IMG/VR virus record: IMGVR_UViG_3300009168_000041
Coordinates: 1-64,000 of that record
From: a virus
Reading direction: 5' to 3' (one strand)
Length of the DNA stretch: 64,000 nt
Shown here piece after piece: positions 16,001 to 24,215 of this stretch; positions within the stretch are counted from its first letter, which is position 1; every line of letters begins with the position of its first letter. The notes under the pieces are model-generated. The model saw only the letters and a program-made list of their open reading frames with translations. It did not search any database and was not told the DNA's origin. A program made the translations under genes and the position numbers.

Positions 16001-18194
16001 TTCAGAATCCTCTTCCTCAACTTCCGGATCCTCTTCCTCGGCTTCCGTTTCAAGCAGCAGTGCAACCTCTGGTGGTGGCGGCGGCGACGAATCATCGTCT
16101 AGCACCAGCACGGCACTAATCAGCCGCTCTAGTTCATCTTCCTCATCTTCAACTTCCTCAACTCCATCATCCTCATCCACATCATCCTCAACTTCCTCAT
16201 CCAGCACGGTTGTTTTATCCTGGTCGAGCAGCAGTTCCTCTACTTCATCCAGTAGCTCGACGGCCGCACTCACCGCCGTTGAAGACGTATACCTCGACCC
16301 GGTTTCAGGCAGCGACGCGAACGACGGCATTACGGAATCGACGCCCGCCAAAACGGTCAACTACCTGCACGACCGCTATTCGTGGCGGACAATCCACCTC
16401 AAGGCCGGCACGACCACGCGGGAAGGAATCATGGTTCCGCGTAGCGGCACGGCGAAGCGGCCGGCGTCAGTGACGCGGTACGGGACCGGTGACGACCCGA
16501 AGATTACTGCCTGCGACTCCGCCCTCGGCGTGGCCGGAGATTGGACGGACCTCGGCTCGAACGTATGGAGCCGAACATGGGCCGACACGTGCCGCGTGGT
16601 GATTGTGGACGGGGCGATGGGCGTCCGCTGTTCGACCCAGGCAGCCGTCAACGCGGCGAGTGAATGGTTTTGGGACGCTGGCGTGCTCTACCTCTACTCG
16701 ACCAGCAACCCCGCAACGGCATTCACCACCCTGGAGGCCGGCAAGCGGACCTATGCGATCTACGCCCGCGGCCGCTCGCACGTCAAGGTTCACGACGTGG
16801 AAATCTACGGCGGCCAGACGCCCAACGCCGCGGACGCGACAGACGACGGCGGGGGCATCGTCATTGACGACGGCTGCTCGGACGTGGAAGTCGCCGATTG
16901 CGAGGTCTGGGGCTGTTATGGGTTCGGCATCGTCATGCGTGGCGTGACCGGGGCGACCGTTCACGGCGTGGCCGTCCACGACATCGACGGCGATCTGACC
17001 AACTCGACGCATGGTGACGGGATCGCCTTCAAGGCCGCGGCAGACGGCACGCAATCGACCGCGATCAAAGTGTACGCCATTACCGACGGCAGCGGTTGCG
17101 TTCGCAGCGTAGTCCACGGCACGGCAATTGACGACTTCCACGTTTACGACTGTAACTTTCAGGACTGCTACAACTACGCCATCTACGTTTTGCCCGACGA
17201 CGGAGAGACGAGTAACGATGTGGAAATCGGCCCGGGCATCGTAGTCGATCACATCGGGATCAACGCTTGCATTGCCGTCCACCTAAAGACCACGGGTACG
17301 CTGAGCAACGTCTGGATTCATGGCAACACAATCGACATGAATTCCGTGGTCGATAGAAATCACCACGGGATCAATCTCGGTACGAACGCCGGTACGAACA
17401 TTGTCGAGAAGAACAAAATCACCAACGCTCACAACGGCATTCGGATTTTCAGCGGCACGAGCACCATCCGCTATAACTCGATTTCAGGCTACACGCTCAG
17501 CAACATCGGTCTGTTTCTGACTGGTCAGGTTATAACCGCCTACGGAAACCTGGTGGATCACGCCGACCGATCCGTCGCAGTCGGGGAGCTATGCTCATGC
17601 ACCATCTACAACAACACCTTTACGCGATGGGTCAACTATTGTCTCTACATGGACGCGACCGGATCGGAGGCTGGGCAGTATACAATCTTCAAAAACAACA
17701 TTTGCTGGACGGCGCAAGCCACCAGCAACGGCGTTATCCAGCAGAATAACCCAAATCGGATTCTAACGTCTGACTATAATCGTATCTACACGCCCGACGT
17801 AACGAGCGTCTATTACCGTAAGCCCGTGTTCTACAATACGCTCGCCGCATGGGCCGCCGGAACGGGGCAGGACGCCCACAGCACGGCTGGGGTGCCTGAA
17901 TTCGTGGATACCGCGACCCAAGACTACCGCTTGGCAGCAGCAAGCCCGTGCATTGGGGCGGGGCTTGATTTGGGCTCGCCGTACAACGATATTCTGAGCT
18001 ACCATGCCACCTGGCCGGACCACGTGCGGCTCTACGACCAGGATGGGGCAGACGGACAATGGATGATAGGCTGCTACGGCCCCTATACGGCGGCGGGGCC
18101 CGCTGTGTGGGACGAATTGGATATCTTCCTGCCGGGGCCCGACGAGATGGACGTGTTCATTCCTGGGGCCGTTGAAATGGATGTGGCTGTTTAG
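13026..18194 (+). CDS. giant adhesin / tail-spike-like protein with Ser tract and beta-helix
   Basis: A protein of 1722 residues. Residues 1-70 resemble a DUF2341-like entry domain. About 70-500 look like a beta-propeller built from BNR-like repeats (DSDDGGATWSAEQLF). About 530-755 look like a LamG/concanavalin sandwich. About 764-1079 are almost pure Ser/Thr with recurring STVxxSRSSSS and STALASWSSSS phrases. About 1085-1680 look like a right-handed parallel beta-helix (YLDPVSGSDANDG, then many short N/G-turn repeats). The C-terminus repeats DELDIFLPGPDEMDVFIPG. This is typical of receptor-binding or depolymerising phage proteins. Start support is weak. Confidence 0.7.
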   Translation: MVPLAGYSFCQKFTIDGSKIIGGPHSKFPLYLRLGSNPAMTGDDGPMLSGADIRITAVDGTTVLPYQIVPDGQFLCFDGMTPVPYYRNGTAERLYATTVDTAGVQRVYSYDYDTGKVDTGSPINRGERDDHDSGSLCFRSDGKLIAFGASHPDTVISWAISTNAEDVTTWGAASTMTPGAASSTYTYPYAYRLTNEGTGVGRVRLFYRTQPGGTGDNKWAYVDSDDGGATWSAEQLFLYSGNDFGYLQPRMNAAGTRIDFVATGSYPPTALYHFYYDGTYRNSDGTEIAGGLPIDVANLAACSKIWDGTAATPDDTSSIAGADPVLTDDGHVHVLFLKRPNGDTDHYWMMHGEWDGSSWSTEAIVDTGGPWDPGNTGYGGGGCFEDGDVTTAYLCVADGSDVHQIQKWQKAGGTWSKTLDVTAGGTRDNIRLKMAQGAAGKRGRLVWVGNGPFVTYNNWGPNGIRVYPGFRERWEHCWFQADGIQNGTDFTAYIHWGKADATDGSDAAAVWGATGAAYSSVVHCSYSLTADVGSQFLDSTGNNVDVTVRSAGTSWLFTCRPDYSQPIPAVIVGDATIPATVHPSFDSLNLAGATAVSMEVWGQWADVGPTTVCFLGIYTATKGSIYLGVAQNDGNKIRVRLVREANTVDGGNVTGVTCPPGEWHRLAVNFQSGANNVTARSDKSGGTVPTTGTAALDATASDPMGLGAISATDTASDVHGPTSEPRVTVGAVRSPDWFDTQFDNISDYANFVTWDGVEPAEPEWWSSTSSSSTELASWSSSTSSSTVQVSRSSSTSSSSSTVLVSRSSSSSTSTALASWSSSSTSSRTYTSWSTPSSASTTSHSSSTVEISRSSSSSVSSSSQSSSSSTSASSSSSSKSASSGSSSSTSASSASSSSSSKSASSESSSSSSKSESSSSTSLSTSSLSASSQSESSSSTSASSASASSASESSSSTSSSSTSASSQSVSSQSASSQSESSSSTSASSASASSASESSSSTSGSSSSASVSSSSATSGGGGGDESSSSTSTALISRSSSSSSSSTSSTPSSSSTSSSTSSSSTVVLSWSSSSSSTSSSSSTAALTAVEDVYLDPVSGSDANDGITESTPAKTVNYLHDRYSWRTIHLKAGTTTREGIMVPRSGTAKRPASVTRYGTGDDPKITACDSALGVAGDWTDLGSNVWSRTWADTCRVVIVDGAMGVRCSTQAAVNAASEWFWDAGVLYLYSTSNPATAFTTLEAGKRTYAIYARGRSHVKVHDVEIYGGQTPNAADATDDGGGIVIDDGCSDVEVADCEVWGCYGFGIVMRGVTGATVHGVAVHDIDGDLTNSTHGDGIAFKAAADGTQSTAIKVYAITDGSGCVRSVVHGTAIDDFHVYDCNFQDCYNYAIYVLPDDGETSNDVEIGPGIVVDHIGINACIAVHLKTTGTLSNVWIHGNTIDMNSVVDRNHHGINLGTNAGTNIVEKNKITNAHNGIRIFSGTSTIRYNSISGYTLSNIGLFLTGQVITAYGNLVDHADRSVAVGELCSCTIYNNTFTRWVNYCLYMDATGSEAGQYTIFKNNICWTAQATSNGVIQQNNPNRILTSDYNRIYTPDVTSVYYRKPVFYNTLAAWAAGTGQDAHSTAGVPEFVDTATQDYRLAAASPCIGAGLDLGSPYNDILSYHATWPDHVRLYDQDGADGQWMIGCYGPYTAAGPAVWDELDIFLPGPDEMDVFIPGAVEMDVAV

Positions 18195-18224
18195 TGCGGC
18201 CGTTTAGTGCGACCGCGTTTAGTG

Positions 18225-18256
18225 TTGACTACCCATACCCCAAAGTGGTAGGCTAC
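18225..18256 (+). promoter_or_regulatory. promoter-like element TTGACT-N19-AGGCTAC
   Basis: TTGACT at 18225-18230 and AGGCTAC at 18250-18256, separated by 19 bases, in the gap before the gene at 18297. The same arrangement with AAACTAC occurs at 37599 and 55333, always upstream of a new module. Confidence 0.45.
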
Positions 18257-18296
18257 CAATCATAAGCAATAGGGCGGCTGGAAAGGTCGAATAGGG

Positions 18297-18680
18297 ATGC
18301 CAACGGAAGCTGTTTTGCAATCGACCGACATTTGGAAGGGCAACCCGGCGGTATGCTTGGCACGGTGCCGCGTCGAGGACGGCACATATCTGACGCAGGC
18401 CGATTTGAGTAGCGTCGATTACGTGGTGTACGACTTGGACGCAGGATCGGCCCAGACCGGCTCCGATTCAATATCCCCCGACGATTGCGTGTACGACACA
18501 CTCCAGACTGATGATATCTGGACGAAAGATACAACCGGGTACAACTTGAAACTGACGCTGCCGGCAAGTTGCTTTCCTACTGGCAGCCATCGGTACAGGG
18601 CGGTGGTGACGCTGAAAATGCTGGTGTGGGATGACGTGTCGCAGCCGTTTGAATTTCATACGGAAGACCCAGCTGGGTAG
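18297..18680 (+). CDS. hypothetical beta-rich protein
   Basis: A 127-residue protein whose pattern suggests one beta-sandwich: ADLSSVDYVVYDLDAG, YNLKLTLPAS, HRYRAVVTLKMLVW. It resembles small phage domains that bind baseplates or coat proteins, but no specific family is recognised. It is the first gene after the promoter-like element and opens the portal module. Confidence 0.5.
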   Translation: MPTEAVLQSTDIWKGNPAVCLARCRVEDGTYLTQADLSSVDYVVYDLDAGSAQTGSDSISPDDCVYDTLQTDDIWTKDTTGYNLKLTLPASCFPTGSHRYRAVVTLKMLVWDDVSQPFEFHTEDPAG

Positions 18681-18782
18681 CAGGGATCTAGGATGGTTGG
18701 GTATGGCGGTATGGCGGCGTGTGGCGGCACAGGATCGCCACATTAAGAGACAGAGCGTCCAGCGACAATCGAGGGCGATGCG

Positions 18783-19205
18783 ATGGGACTAGCGGGCTGG
18801 CTCGGCAATCAATGGGGAAACCTTATCGGCCGCAAGCCAGCCCGCACCCGTCGCAAAAACAACAAACTGAAGCTGGCAATCGTCGCGGCGAACGCCGAAA
18901 ACAGCCGGCTCATGGATTGCCTGGCCGCGGCGATACACGAGCGCGACGAATGGAAACAAGAGAGCGAACGCCAACAGGCGACCATCGAGGGCTTGCACGA
19001 TGACAATGCGGACCTTGAAAAGACTATCCGCCGGCTGGAAGAAGAGAAAGAATTACTCAACGCCGATGTCGAGGCGGCCAGCCGAATGATCGACACACAA
19101 CAGTCGTGGCTTGAGCGAATGCAGGCCGTAGAAACAGCCAAAAGGGCGGTAGCCGAGGGCACACGAGGAGCGTCAAATGGCATCGGTTCTTACCGCGTCG
19201 ATTAA
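18783..19205 (+). CDS. coiled-coil protein upstream of portal
   Basis: A 140-residue protein. Residues 15-30 are very basic (GRKPARTRRKNNKLK). Residues 45-115 form a long coiled coil (ERQQATIEGLHDDNADLEKT, RRLEEEKELLNADVEAASRM). Its end overlaps the portal gene by 29 bases. It could be a scaffold-like or neck-associated protein; there is no family match. Confidence 0.5.
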   Translation: MGLAGWLGNQWGNLIGRKPARTRRKNNKLKLAIVAANAENSRLMDCLAAAIHERDEWKQESERQQATIEGLHDDNADLEKTIRRLEEEKELLNADVEAASRMIDTQQSWLERMQAVETAKRAVAEGTRGASNGIGSYRVD

Positions 19206-21513
19206 GGCCCACCGCGCCCGCCGCGAGGCCGTGGGGCGCAGCCTAGTTTTATCCAAGGCATCATCTTCATCGTCGCCCATGTCCGTCATGACTGGCGGAT
19301 ATCCAAGCTTCATGGAATTGGCCTATGGTACGACGCTGGCCCGCCAGTCTGAGCAGTTCAGGCACTACTGCGGCTGGTCGTACACCGCAATCAATTGCAT
19401 CGCCCGCCGTCTTGCTGGCCAGAAGGTGAAGATGGGGCGCAAAGCCGAGGCGGCGGCCGAGATATCCACCTGGGCGTGGGACCGGCCGCCCGGCCGCAAG
19501 ATCCCCTTCCATACGCGACTCAAGGCCCCGGAATTCGTCAAGTCGATTGATTCGGACATCGAGGTAATCGAGACGCACCCGCTCTTAGACGCGGTGCAAA
19601 ATCCCAACCCAATCATGACATCATGGGACTTGCTGTTCTTCACCGTGGCCGGGCTGGAAATCACGGGGTTGGCCTATTGGTGGATTACCGATGACACTGG
19701 AGACGGTGAGGACCGGATGCAAATCTGGCCTCTGCCAAGCGATTGGGTGACGCCCAAGCACGGCAAGACGCTTTTCGAGAGCTACGTCATTCAGCCGCCC
19801 GGCCAGTTTGGGGTCAAGGTGGAAGTGGACGCTTCTGAGATTGTGCGGTTTCCGCTCATCGACCCCGCCAACCCACTTGGTACCGTTTCCCCGATGCAAG
19901 CGCAGGCCCCGGCCATAGCGGTTGACGAGGAAATTCAGGTTGCCCAGCATCGGGCGATGAAGAATGATGTGATTCCTGGCTTGGTATTTCGAGTTGGCAG
20001 GTTGCCATCAATGACCGGCATCGGCGAAGGGCCGCGGCCTGTACTTACAACAGAACAACGCCGCGAGCTTTATGACACCATTCGTGTGACTCACCAGGGG
20101 GTCGTCAATTTCCGAATGCCGCTCATCATCGACGGCATGATTGAGGGTGTAGATAGAGTTACCTACGCCCCGGCGGAACTCGACTTCCTCAACTCGGGCA
20201 ACGCGGTCAAGAGTCGCATTTTTCAGTCCTATGGCGTCAACCCGATCGTGGCCGGCGAGATTGCCGGTGTGAATCGGGCCCAAGCCGCCGTGGCTGATAG
20301 CATCTTCCTGCGCGGCGTCTGCAATCCGATCGCCGAAATGATCGGTCAAAAAATGACGCAGCACATCGGCAAGAAGGACGTTTTCTTCTGGCTGGAGATG
20401 CTAGAGGCAGACGATCCGGAATTGAAGTTGCGGCAAATGACAGAGGCAAGCCGCTTGAAGACGGAAAGCGGCAAAGGATTGGTGACGAAAAACGAGTGGC
20501 GGGCACAAATCCTTGGTCTGCCGCCAACGGACGATGGGGAAGAGACGGTAAGCAGTTCACCAGCCCCGCCGCCCAATCCGTTCGGAGTCGGTTTCCCTGG
20601 TCAGACGCCCGGCGGGCCGCCGAAGCTGGGGGAGAAGCCGGGGGATGAGGATGAAGACGGCAAGCCGCGTGGTAAGCTGCTGCCGCCGAAACCAGGTGGG
20701 GAAGGGAGCGGGGCAGGGAATGATACTGGTAACATTGAGGCAGCAGAAGAAAGCAGTAAGTCTGCTATCCGTCAAGTGAAGTTCGACTCCAATCAGCCGC
20801 GCGAACCGGCGGGAAGCCCCGAGGGCGGACAGTGGGCGGGAGGCGAAGGTAGTGGTGGTGGAAGTGGCGGCAGAATGGGTGATACATCGCGTTCATCGCG
20901 CCCGTTTGCTGATCCTTCTATCAAACGGGAATTTAATCCCAAAACTCTGCCGATTAATGCGCTGACATCAAGTACATCCAAGATATCTGATGATTCTAAG
21001 GAAGCGTTGAAGTGGTGGACTAGCGCAGATACCCAGTTCTCAAAAATAAACCGGGCGTTGTGGTCCGACAAGCCGATGCCGGCGAAACTCCAGTCTCTCC
21101 ATAATCGCATCGTCAAAGGTATTGAAGAGGCAAGACCGGTTGCTGAGGGTACCGTTGCCTATCGCGGGATTACACTGAAATCGACACGAGCTAGGGATGA
21201 ATTGGTCAAACAATTCGAGAAGTCGGCGGCCAGTGGTGAGCCTGTCACTATGAAAGGGTTTACTGCGACTTCGCTTGACCCAGAGCTATCTCGCAGTCTC
21301 TACGCCGGTGAACGATGGAAGGCTGTAATGTTTGAAATACGCCCAAAGAATGGCGTGTATCTATCACCTATTAGTACGGTGCCGAGCGAACAGGAATTGC
21401 TGATGAAACCCGGTGCCAAGTTTCGTGTAGCTGGGGTTCAGAAAAGCGTACTTGTCGGTTGGCAGACAGTTCAAGGCACGGGCCATATCCTCATTCAACT
21501 GGAGGAGGTGTAA
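19177..21513 (+). CDS. HK97-type portal protein fused to ADP-ribosyltransferase domain
   Basis: A protein of 778 residues. Residues about 40-450 form the HK97-like portal (HYCGWSYTAINCIARRLAG, LDFLNSGNAVKSRIFQSYGV, NRAQAAVADSIFLRGVCNPI). A Pro/Gly-rich linker and the phrase VKFDSNQPREP follow at about 530-565. The C-terminal 150 residues match an R-S-E-class ADP-ribosyltransferase: Arg663 in AYRGI, FTATSLDP with Ser699, and the bi-Glu loop SEQELLMKPG with Glu738 and Glu740 followed by AKFRVAGV. An ordinary HK97 portal is about 400-500 residues long. The enzyme tail is more AT-rich than the portal part. It may be delivered with the virion or modify packaging or host proteins (inferred). Confidence 0.88.
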   Translation: MASVLTASIKAHRARREAVGRSLVLSKASSSSSPMSVMTGGYPSFMELAYGTTLARQSEQFRHYCGWSYTAINCIARRLAGQKVKMGRKAEAAAEISTWAWDRPPGRKIPFHTRLKAPEFVKSIDSDIEVIETHPLLDAVQNPNPIMTSWDLLFFTVAGLEITGLAYWWITDDTGDGEDRMQIWPLPSDWVTPKHGKTLFESYVIQPPGQFGVKVEVDASEIVRFPLIDPANPLGTVSPMQAQAPAIAVDEEIQVAQHRAMKNDVIPGLVFRVGRLPSMTGIGEGPRPVLTTEQRRELYDTIRVTHQGVVNFRMPLIIDGMIEGVDRVTYAPAELDFLNSGNAVKSRIFQSYGVNPIVAGEIAGVNRAQAAVADSIFLRGVCNPIAEMIGQKMTQHIGKKDVFFWLEMLEADDPELKLRQMTEASRLKTESGKGLVTKNEWRAQILGLPPTDDGEETVSSSPAPPPNPFGVGFPGQTPGGPPKLGEKPGDEDEDGKPRGKLLPPKPGGEGSGAGNDTGNIEAAEESSKSAIRQVKFDSNQPREPAGSPEGGQWAGGEGSGGGSGGRMGDTSRSSRPFADPSIKREFNPKTLPINALTSSTSKISDDSKEALKWWTSADTQFSKINRALWSDKPMPAKLQSLHNRIVKGIEEARPVAEGTVAYRGITLKSTRARDELVKQFEKSAASGEPVTMKGFTATSLDPELSRSLYAGERWKAVMFEIRPKNGVYLSPISTVPSEQELLMKPGAKFRVAGVQKSVLVGWQTVQGTGHILIQLEEV

Positions 21514-21514
21514 C

Positions 21515-21670
21515 GTGAGTCGGTTCTCTGCTGTATTGGATGAGATTGTATTTGGCACTACGCCAGCAAGGGATATCATCGACGATGAAGAGGAAGAGGA
21601 AGAGGAGGATGATGAAGAGACGCATTCTCGCCCGCCCGCGAAGCCGCAACCGGAAGGTGCCGAGGGATGA
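21515..21670 (+). CDS. small acidic protein
   Basis: A 51-residue protein from GTG 21515, directly after the portal stop, with GGAGGAGG upstream, so strongly expressed and probably coupled. After MSRFSAVLDEIVFGTTPAR comes an acidic run (IIDDEEEEEEEDDEE) and a Pro-rich end. Its end overlaps the next ATG (ATGA). Acidic small proteins next to enzyme domains can act as inhibitors or chaperones, but no evidence is visible. Confidence 0.6.
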   Translation: MSRFSAVLDEIVFGTTPARDIIDDEEEEEEEDDEETHSRPPAKPQPEGAEG

Positions 21671-21894
21671 CGCCGCAAACATTTTCTGTCTTTTCTATCT
21701 GGGGACCGACACCTTATACTCCCAACACGCTTCGGCAAGGCGAAGGGCCTGTGGTGTTTGGCGACGGAACAGTAGACGCCGAATGTGTGATAAAGTTTGC
21801 GACGTTCTTAGCACCCACTTGGGAAGATGCTTGCAAAGTGTATGAGGTCTTCCGCGGAGAGATCGAGTGGATGCGAGCGCAGGCACAGACGTGA
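21667..21894 (+). CDS. small hypothetical protein
   Basis: A 75-residue protein, coupled to its upstream neighbour by an ATGA overlap. It has beta strands (FSVFSIWGPTPYTP, GPVVFGDGTVDAECVIKF) followed by a helix (TWEDACKVYEVFRGEIEWMR). No family is recognised. It lies between the portal-ADP-ribosyltransferase gene and the head morphogenesis-topoisomerase gene. Confidence 0.55.
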   Translation: MTPQTFSVFSIWGPTPYTPNTLRQGEGPVVFGDGTVDAECVIKFATFLAPTWEDACKVYEVFRGEIEWMRAQAQT

Positions 21895-21911
21895 ATGCAG
21901 GCGTGAACGCA

Positions 21912-24215
21912 ATGTCTAATCGCGAATCTCTTATCGCCCGCAAGTCTTGGCTTCGCGACGCCTCGATTGCCCTCTGGACGAAAGCTGAACGCGAGGCGGC
22001 ACGCGAAGTCTACGATGCGGCATATCTCTTTTGTCAGGCCCAGCGGCGGGCCGTGGCGGCTGATTTGCGGCGGATTCACGACGACAGCCCCGGTACGAAC
22101 ACGGCGGACAAGATTGAGGCGGACGTTCTGAAAACAAAGGATTGGGAGAAGCTGCTGCGGGATACGGTTGGCGTGGCGGTGGTCAAGACGGTGGCGAGGG
22201 GGTATTTGGCGGCGAAGGCGGCGCAGGTGGGGCGGCGCAGGAGGCAGGCGGCGGGGGTGTGGGGGAAGGGTGGTCCTGGCTCGGGGAATTTCGGCCATGC
22301 TGGCAGGCCAGGAATGGTAGGTGGAAGCGCGGCGGGGGAAGGTGGTGGCACTTCTAGAGTGTCGTGGCCACATGGAGGAAGAAAGCCCGATACGGTATAT
22401 CGGATTCAACCGCAAGGTGCCAATTTACACGGTCAACAGTCCGAGACAAGCAACGGCGAGGTTATTGGTGGAGTTTTTGTATTTGATAACCTCAATGAAC
22501 TAGCTGCGATTGACTGGATGAATGAACCAGACGTTGAGCTTGTCGAAATTAGGATTGAACCCGGCGATACATTCCGAACATTTGACCAAGAGGGTACGGG
22601 ACTTCGGCAAGGCCGTGGTCAGGTTGTAGGTCGTATTCGCTTTGATGATGTTCGTGCTGCACGTGAATGGGCTGTCGAGGAACAAAGTAAAGACAACAAA
22701 AAGACCAGTAGAGTTGATGCCCGTAAATTTACTAAGCAAGGTTGGTCCGATGCCCCGCTCACCGACGCCGAGGAAGCCGAAATTCTCTCATTCGAGCTTC
22801 CGCCGTCCGTCACCCGCCGCGTCTTCGCTCACTCTGCCGAAATCATATCCAAGCCTTATTGGAAGGACGTGACGCAAACGGGGCTGGAATCCATGAAGTG
22901 GAGCATCCAGGAGGGCATCGAAGAGGGTAAGACGCTCAAGCAGATCGCCGATGACATCCAGGGGGACATTGACTCGGATAAAGTGCGTGCGAGGCGGATT
23001 GCAACGACGGAAGTTTCGGGGGCTTACGCCGCAGGCGCGCTTACCGAAGCCGAGGAAGCGGAAGCCGCGGGCGTGCGGATTGCGAAAACATGGATTACCA
23101 TCGGCGACGACAAGGTGCGTCCGCAGCACGAGGATATGGACGGTACGGTTGTGGAGGGTGCGGCCGGACTATTCAACGTCGATGGGGTCGAGGTGCCGTA
23201 TCCGGCGCACCCGGACTTGCCGGCAGCTAGTCGATGTAATTGTCGTTGCACGATGAGCATAGAGCCGATCCTTGAGGGTGAGACGGCCGCCCAGCATATC
23301 GAGGCGTACAAGGCGATAAGAGAGGCGGCAAGATGGCTCAAGTTCGACCCGGACCAGCCGCGTGACCCCGACGGCAAGTGGTCTGGCGGCGGTTCGTATC
23401 ACGCCGTCACTCGCGACAGCAACGGCACAGTTCGGCACAGCGATGGCAAAGTGAGCAAGGAACTCACGGCACGAGCGAAGGCGCTGCGTCTGCCGCCCGC
23501 GTGGACGGACTTGAAAATGAGCGCCGATCCCAAAAACGCTTTACAGGCCACGGGCAAAGACGCCAAGAGCCGCACCCAGTATGTCTATTCGGCGGCGCAT
23601 TCCGAGCGGGCGGCTGCCGAAAAGTTTGGGCGTGTGAAGCGGCTTATTAAAGAGCTTCCGGCCATCGACAAAAGCATTCGCCGCGATGCATCCACGAAAG
23701 ACGAGGCGGCCGTATTGCTTCTCATGCGGAAGACAGGGATTCGCATTGGCTCGGAACGGGATACGAAAGCTGAGAAGCAAGCTTATGGGGCATCGACATT
23801 GCGGGCAGAGCACGTCAAGATCGCCGGCGACAAGGTAACGCTCGCATTCACTGGCAAGAAGGGTGTTGATATCCGGCTGGAAGTCAAAGACAAGGAGCTT
23901 GTCGAGGTGCTCAGAAGTCGAATGGAAAAAGGCGGGAAGCTGTTTGACACTGACGACACGCGGGTAAGGGATTACATGCACTCAATCGACGGCAAATTCA
24001 AACCAAAAGACTTACGGACGATCAAGGCGGCGGACGTAGCACTGCAAACAATGAAGGGCATGTCGTCCCCGAAGAGCCAGGCGGAATTCAAAAAGTTCCG
24101 CAACGCGATAGGCGATGCAGTGGCGGCCAAGCTAGGAAACACGCGGGCCGTGGCGTTGGCAAGCTATGTGCCGCCCGAGGTCTTTTCACCGTGGAAGGCG
24201 AAGCTGGGGATATGA
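21912..24215 (+). CDS. MuF/SPP1-gp7-like head protein with inserted variable domain and C-terminal topoisomerase IB
   Basis: About 767 residues from ATG 21912 (GTG 21867 or 21891 are alternatives). The N-terminus is helical. GKGGPGSGNFGHAGRPG near 118-134 opens an AT-rich insert of unknown fold (to about 274), which ends at KQGWSDAPLTDAEEAE. A gp7/MuF domain follows (about 285-470; KVRARRIATTEVSGAYAAG, WITIGDDKVRPQHEDMDGTV, SRCNCRC). After FDPDQPRDPDGKWSGGG comes a topoisomerase IB domain (about 515-767): LRLPPAWTDL, QATGKDAKSRTQYVY, Arg611 (GIRIG), Lys649 (TGKKG), Arg702 (KDLRT), Asn in LGNT and Tyr752 (ASYVPP). All active-site positions known from viral and bacterial enzymes look present. 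Confidence 0.88.
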   Translation: MSNRESLIARKSWLRDASIALWTKAEREAAREVYDAAYLFCQAQRRAVAADLRRIHDDSPGTNTADKIEADVLKTKDWEKLLRDTVGVAVVKTVARGYLAAKAAQVGRRRRQAAGVWGKGGPGSGNFGHAGRPGMVGGSAAGEGGGTSRVSWPHGGRKPDTVYRIQPQGANLHGQQSETSNGEVIGGVFVFDNLNELAAIDWMNEPDVELVEIRIEPGDTFRTFDQEGTGLRQGRGQVVGRIRFDDVRAAREWAVEEQSKDNKKTSRVDARKFTKQGWSDAPLTDAEEAEILSFELPPSVTRRVFAHSAEIISKPYWKDVTQTGLESMKWSIQEGIEEGKTLKQIADDIQGDIDSDKVRARRIATTEVSGAYAAGALTEAEEAEAAGVRIAKTWITIGDDKVRPQHEDMDGTVVEGAAGLFNVDGVEVPYPAHPDLPAASRCNCRCTMSIEPILEGETAAQHIEAYKAIREAARWLKFDPDQPRDPDGKWSGGGSYHAVTRDSNGTVRHSDGKVSKELTARAKALRLPPAWTDLKMSADPKNALQATGKDAKSRTQYVYSAAHSERAAAEKFGRVKRLIKELPAIDKSIRRDASTKDEAAVLLLMRKTGIRIGSERDTKAEKQAYGASTLRAEHVKIAGDKVTLAFTGKKGVDIRLEVKDKELVEVLRSRMEKGGKLFDTDDTRVRDYMHSIDGKFKPKDLRTIKAADVALQTMKGMSSPKSQAEFKKFRNAIGDAVAAKLGNTRAVALASYVPPEVFSPWKAKLGI
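22734..22765 (+). repeat. 32-bp cassette-flank repeat, copy 1
   Basis: It encodes KQGWSDAPLT inside the head protein, right after the variable insert. It is identical in 31 of 32 positions to 25178-25209. Confidence 0.95.

Noticed and set aside
15310-16260. Repetitive DNA that might be taken for a CRISPR array or VNTR
   Set aside because: The repeats are irregular serine codons in an open frame, with no constant-length repeat and spacer pattern.
15266-16360. Minus-strand acidic reading frames opposite the Ser tract of the giant adhesin
   Set aside because: Asp/Glu/Leu runs are the complement of serine codons (TCG, TCA, AGC); no start signals and no independent sequence character. The same applies at 38126-38803, 38825-39751 and 49365-49661.
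23339-24215. Tyrosine recombinase/integrase for the C-terminal domain of the head protein
   Set aside because: The fold family is related, but PPAWTD, QATGKDAKSRTQYVY, GIRIG and LGNT match topoisomerase IB; the integrase H-x-x-R motif is absent.
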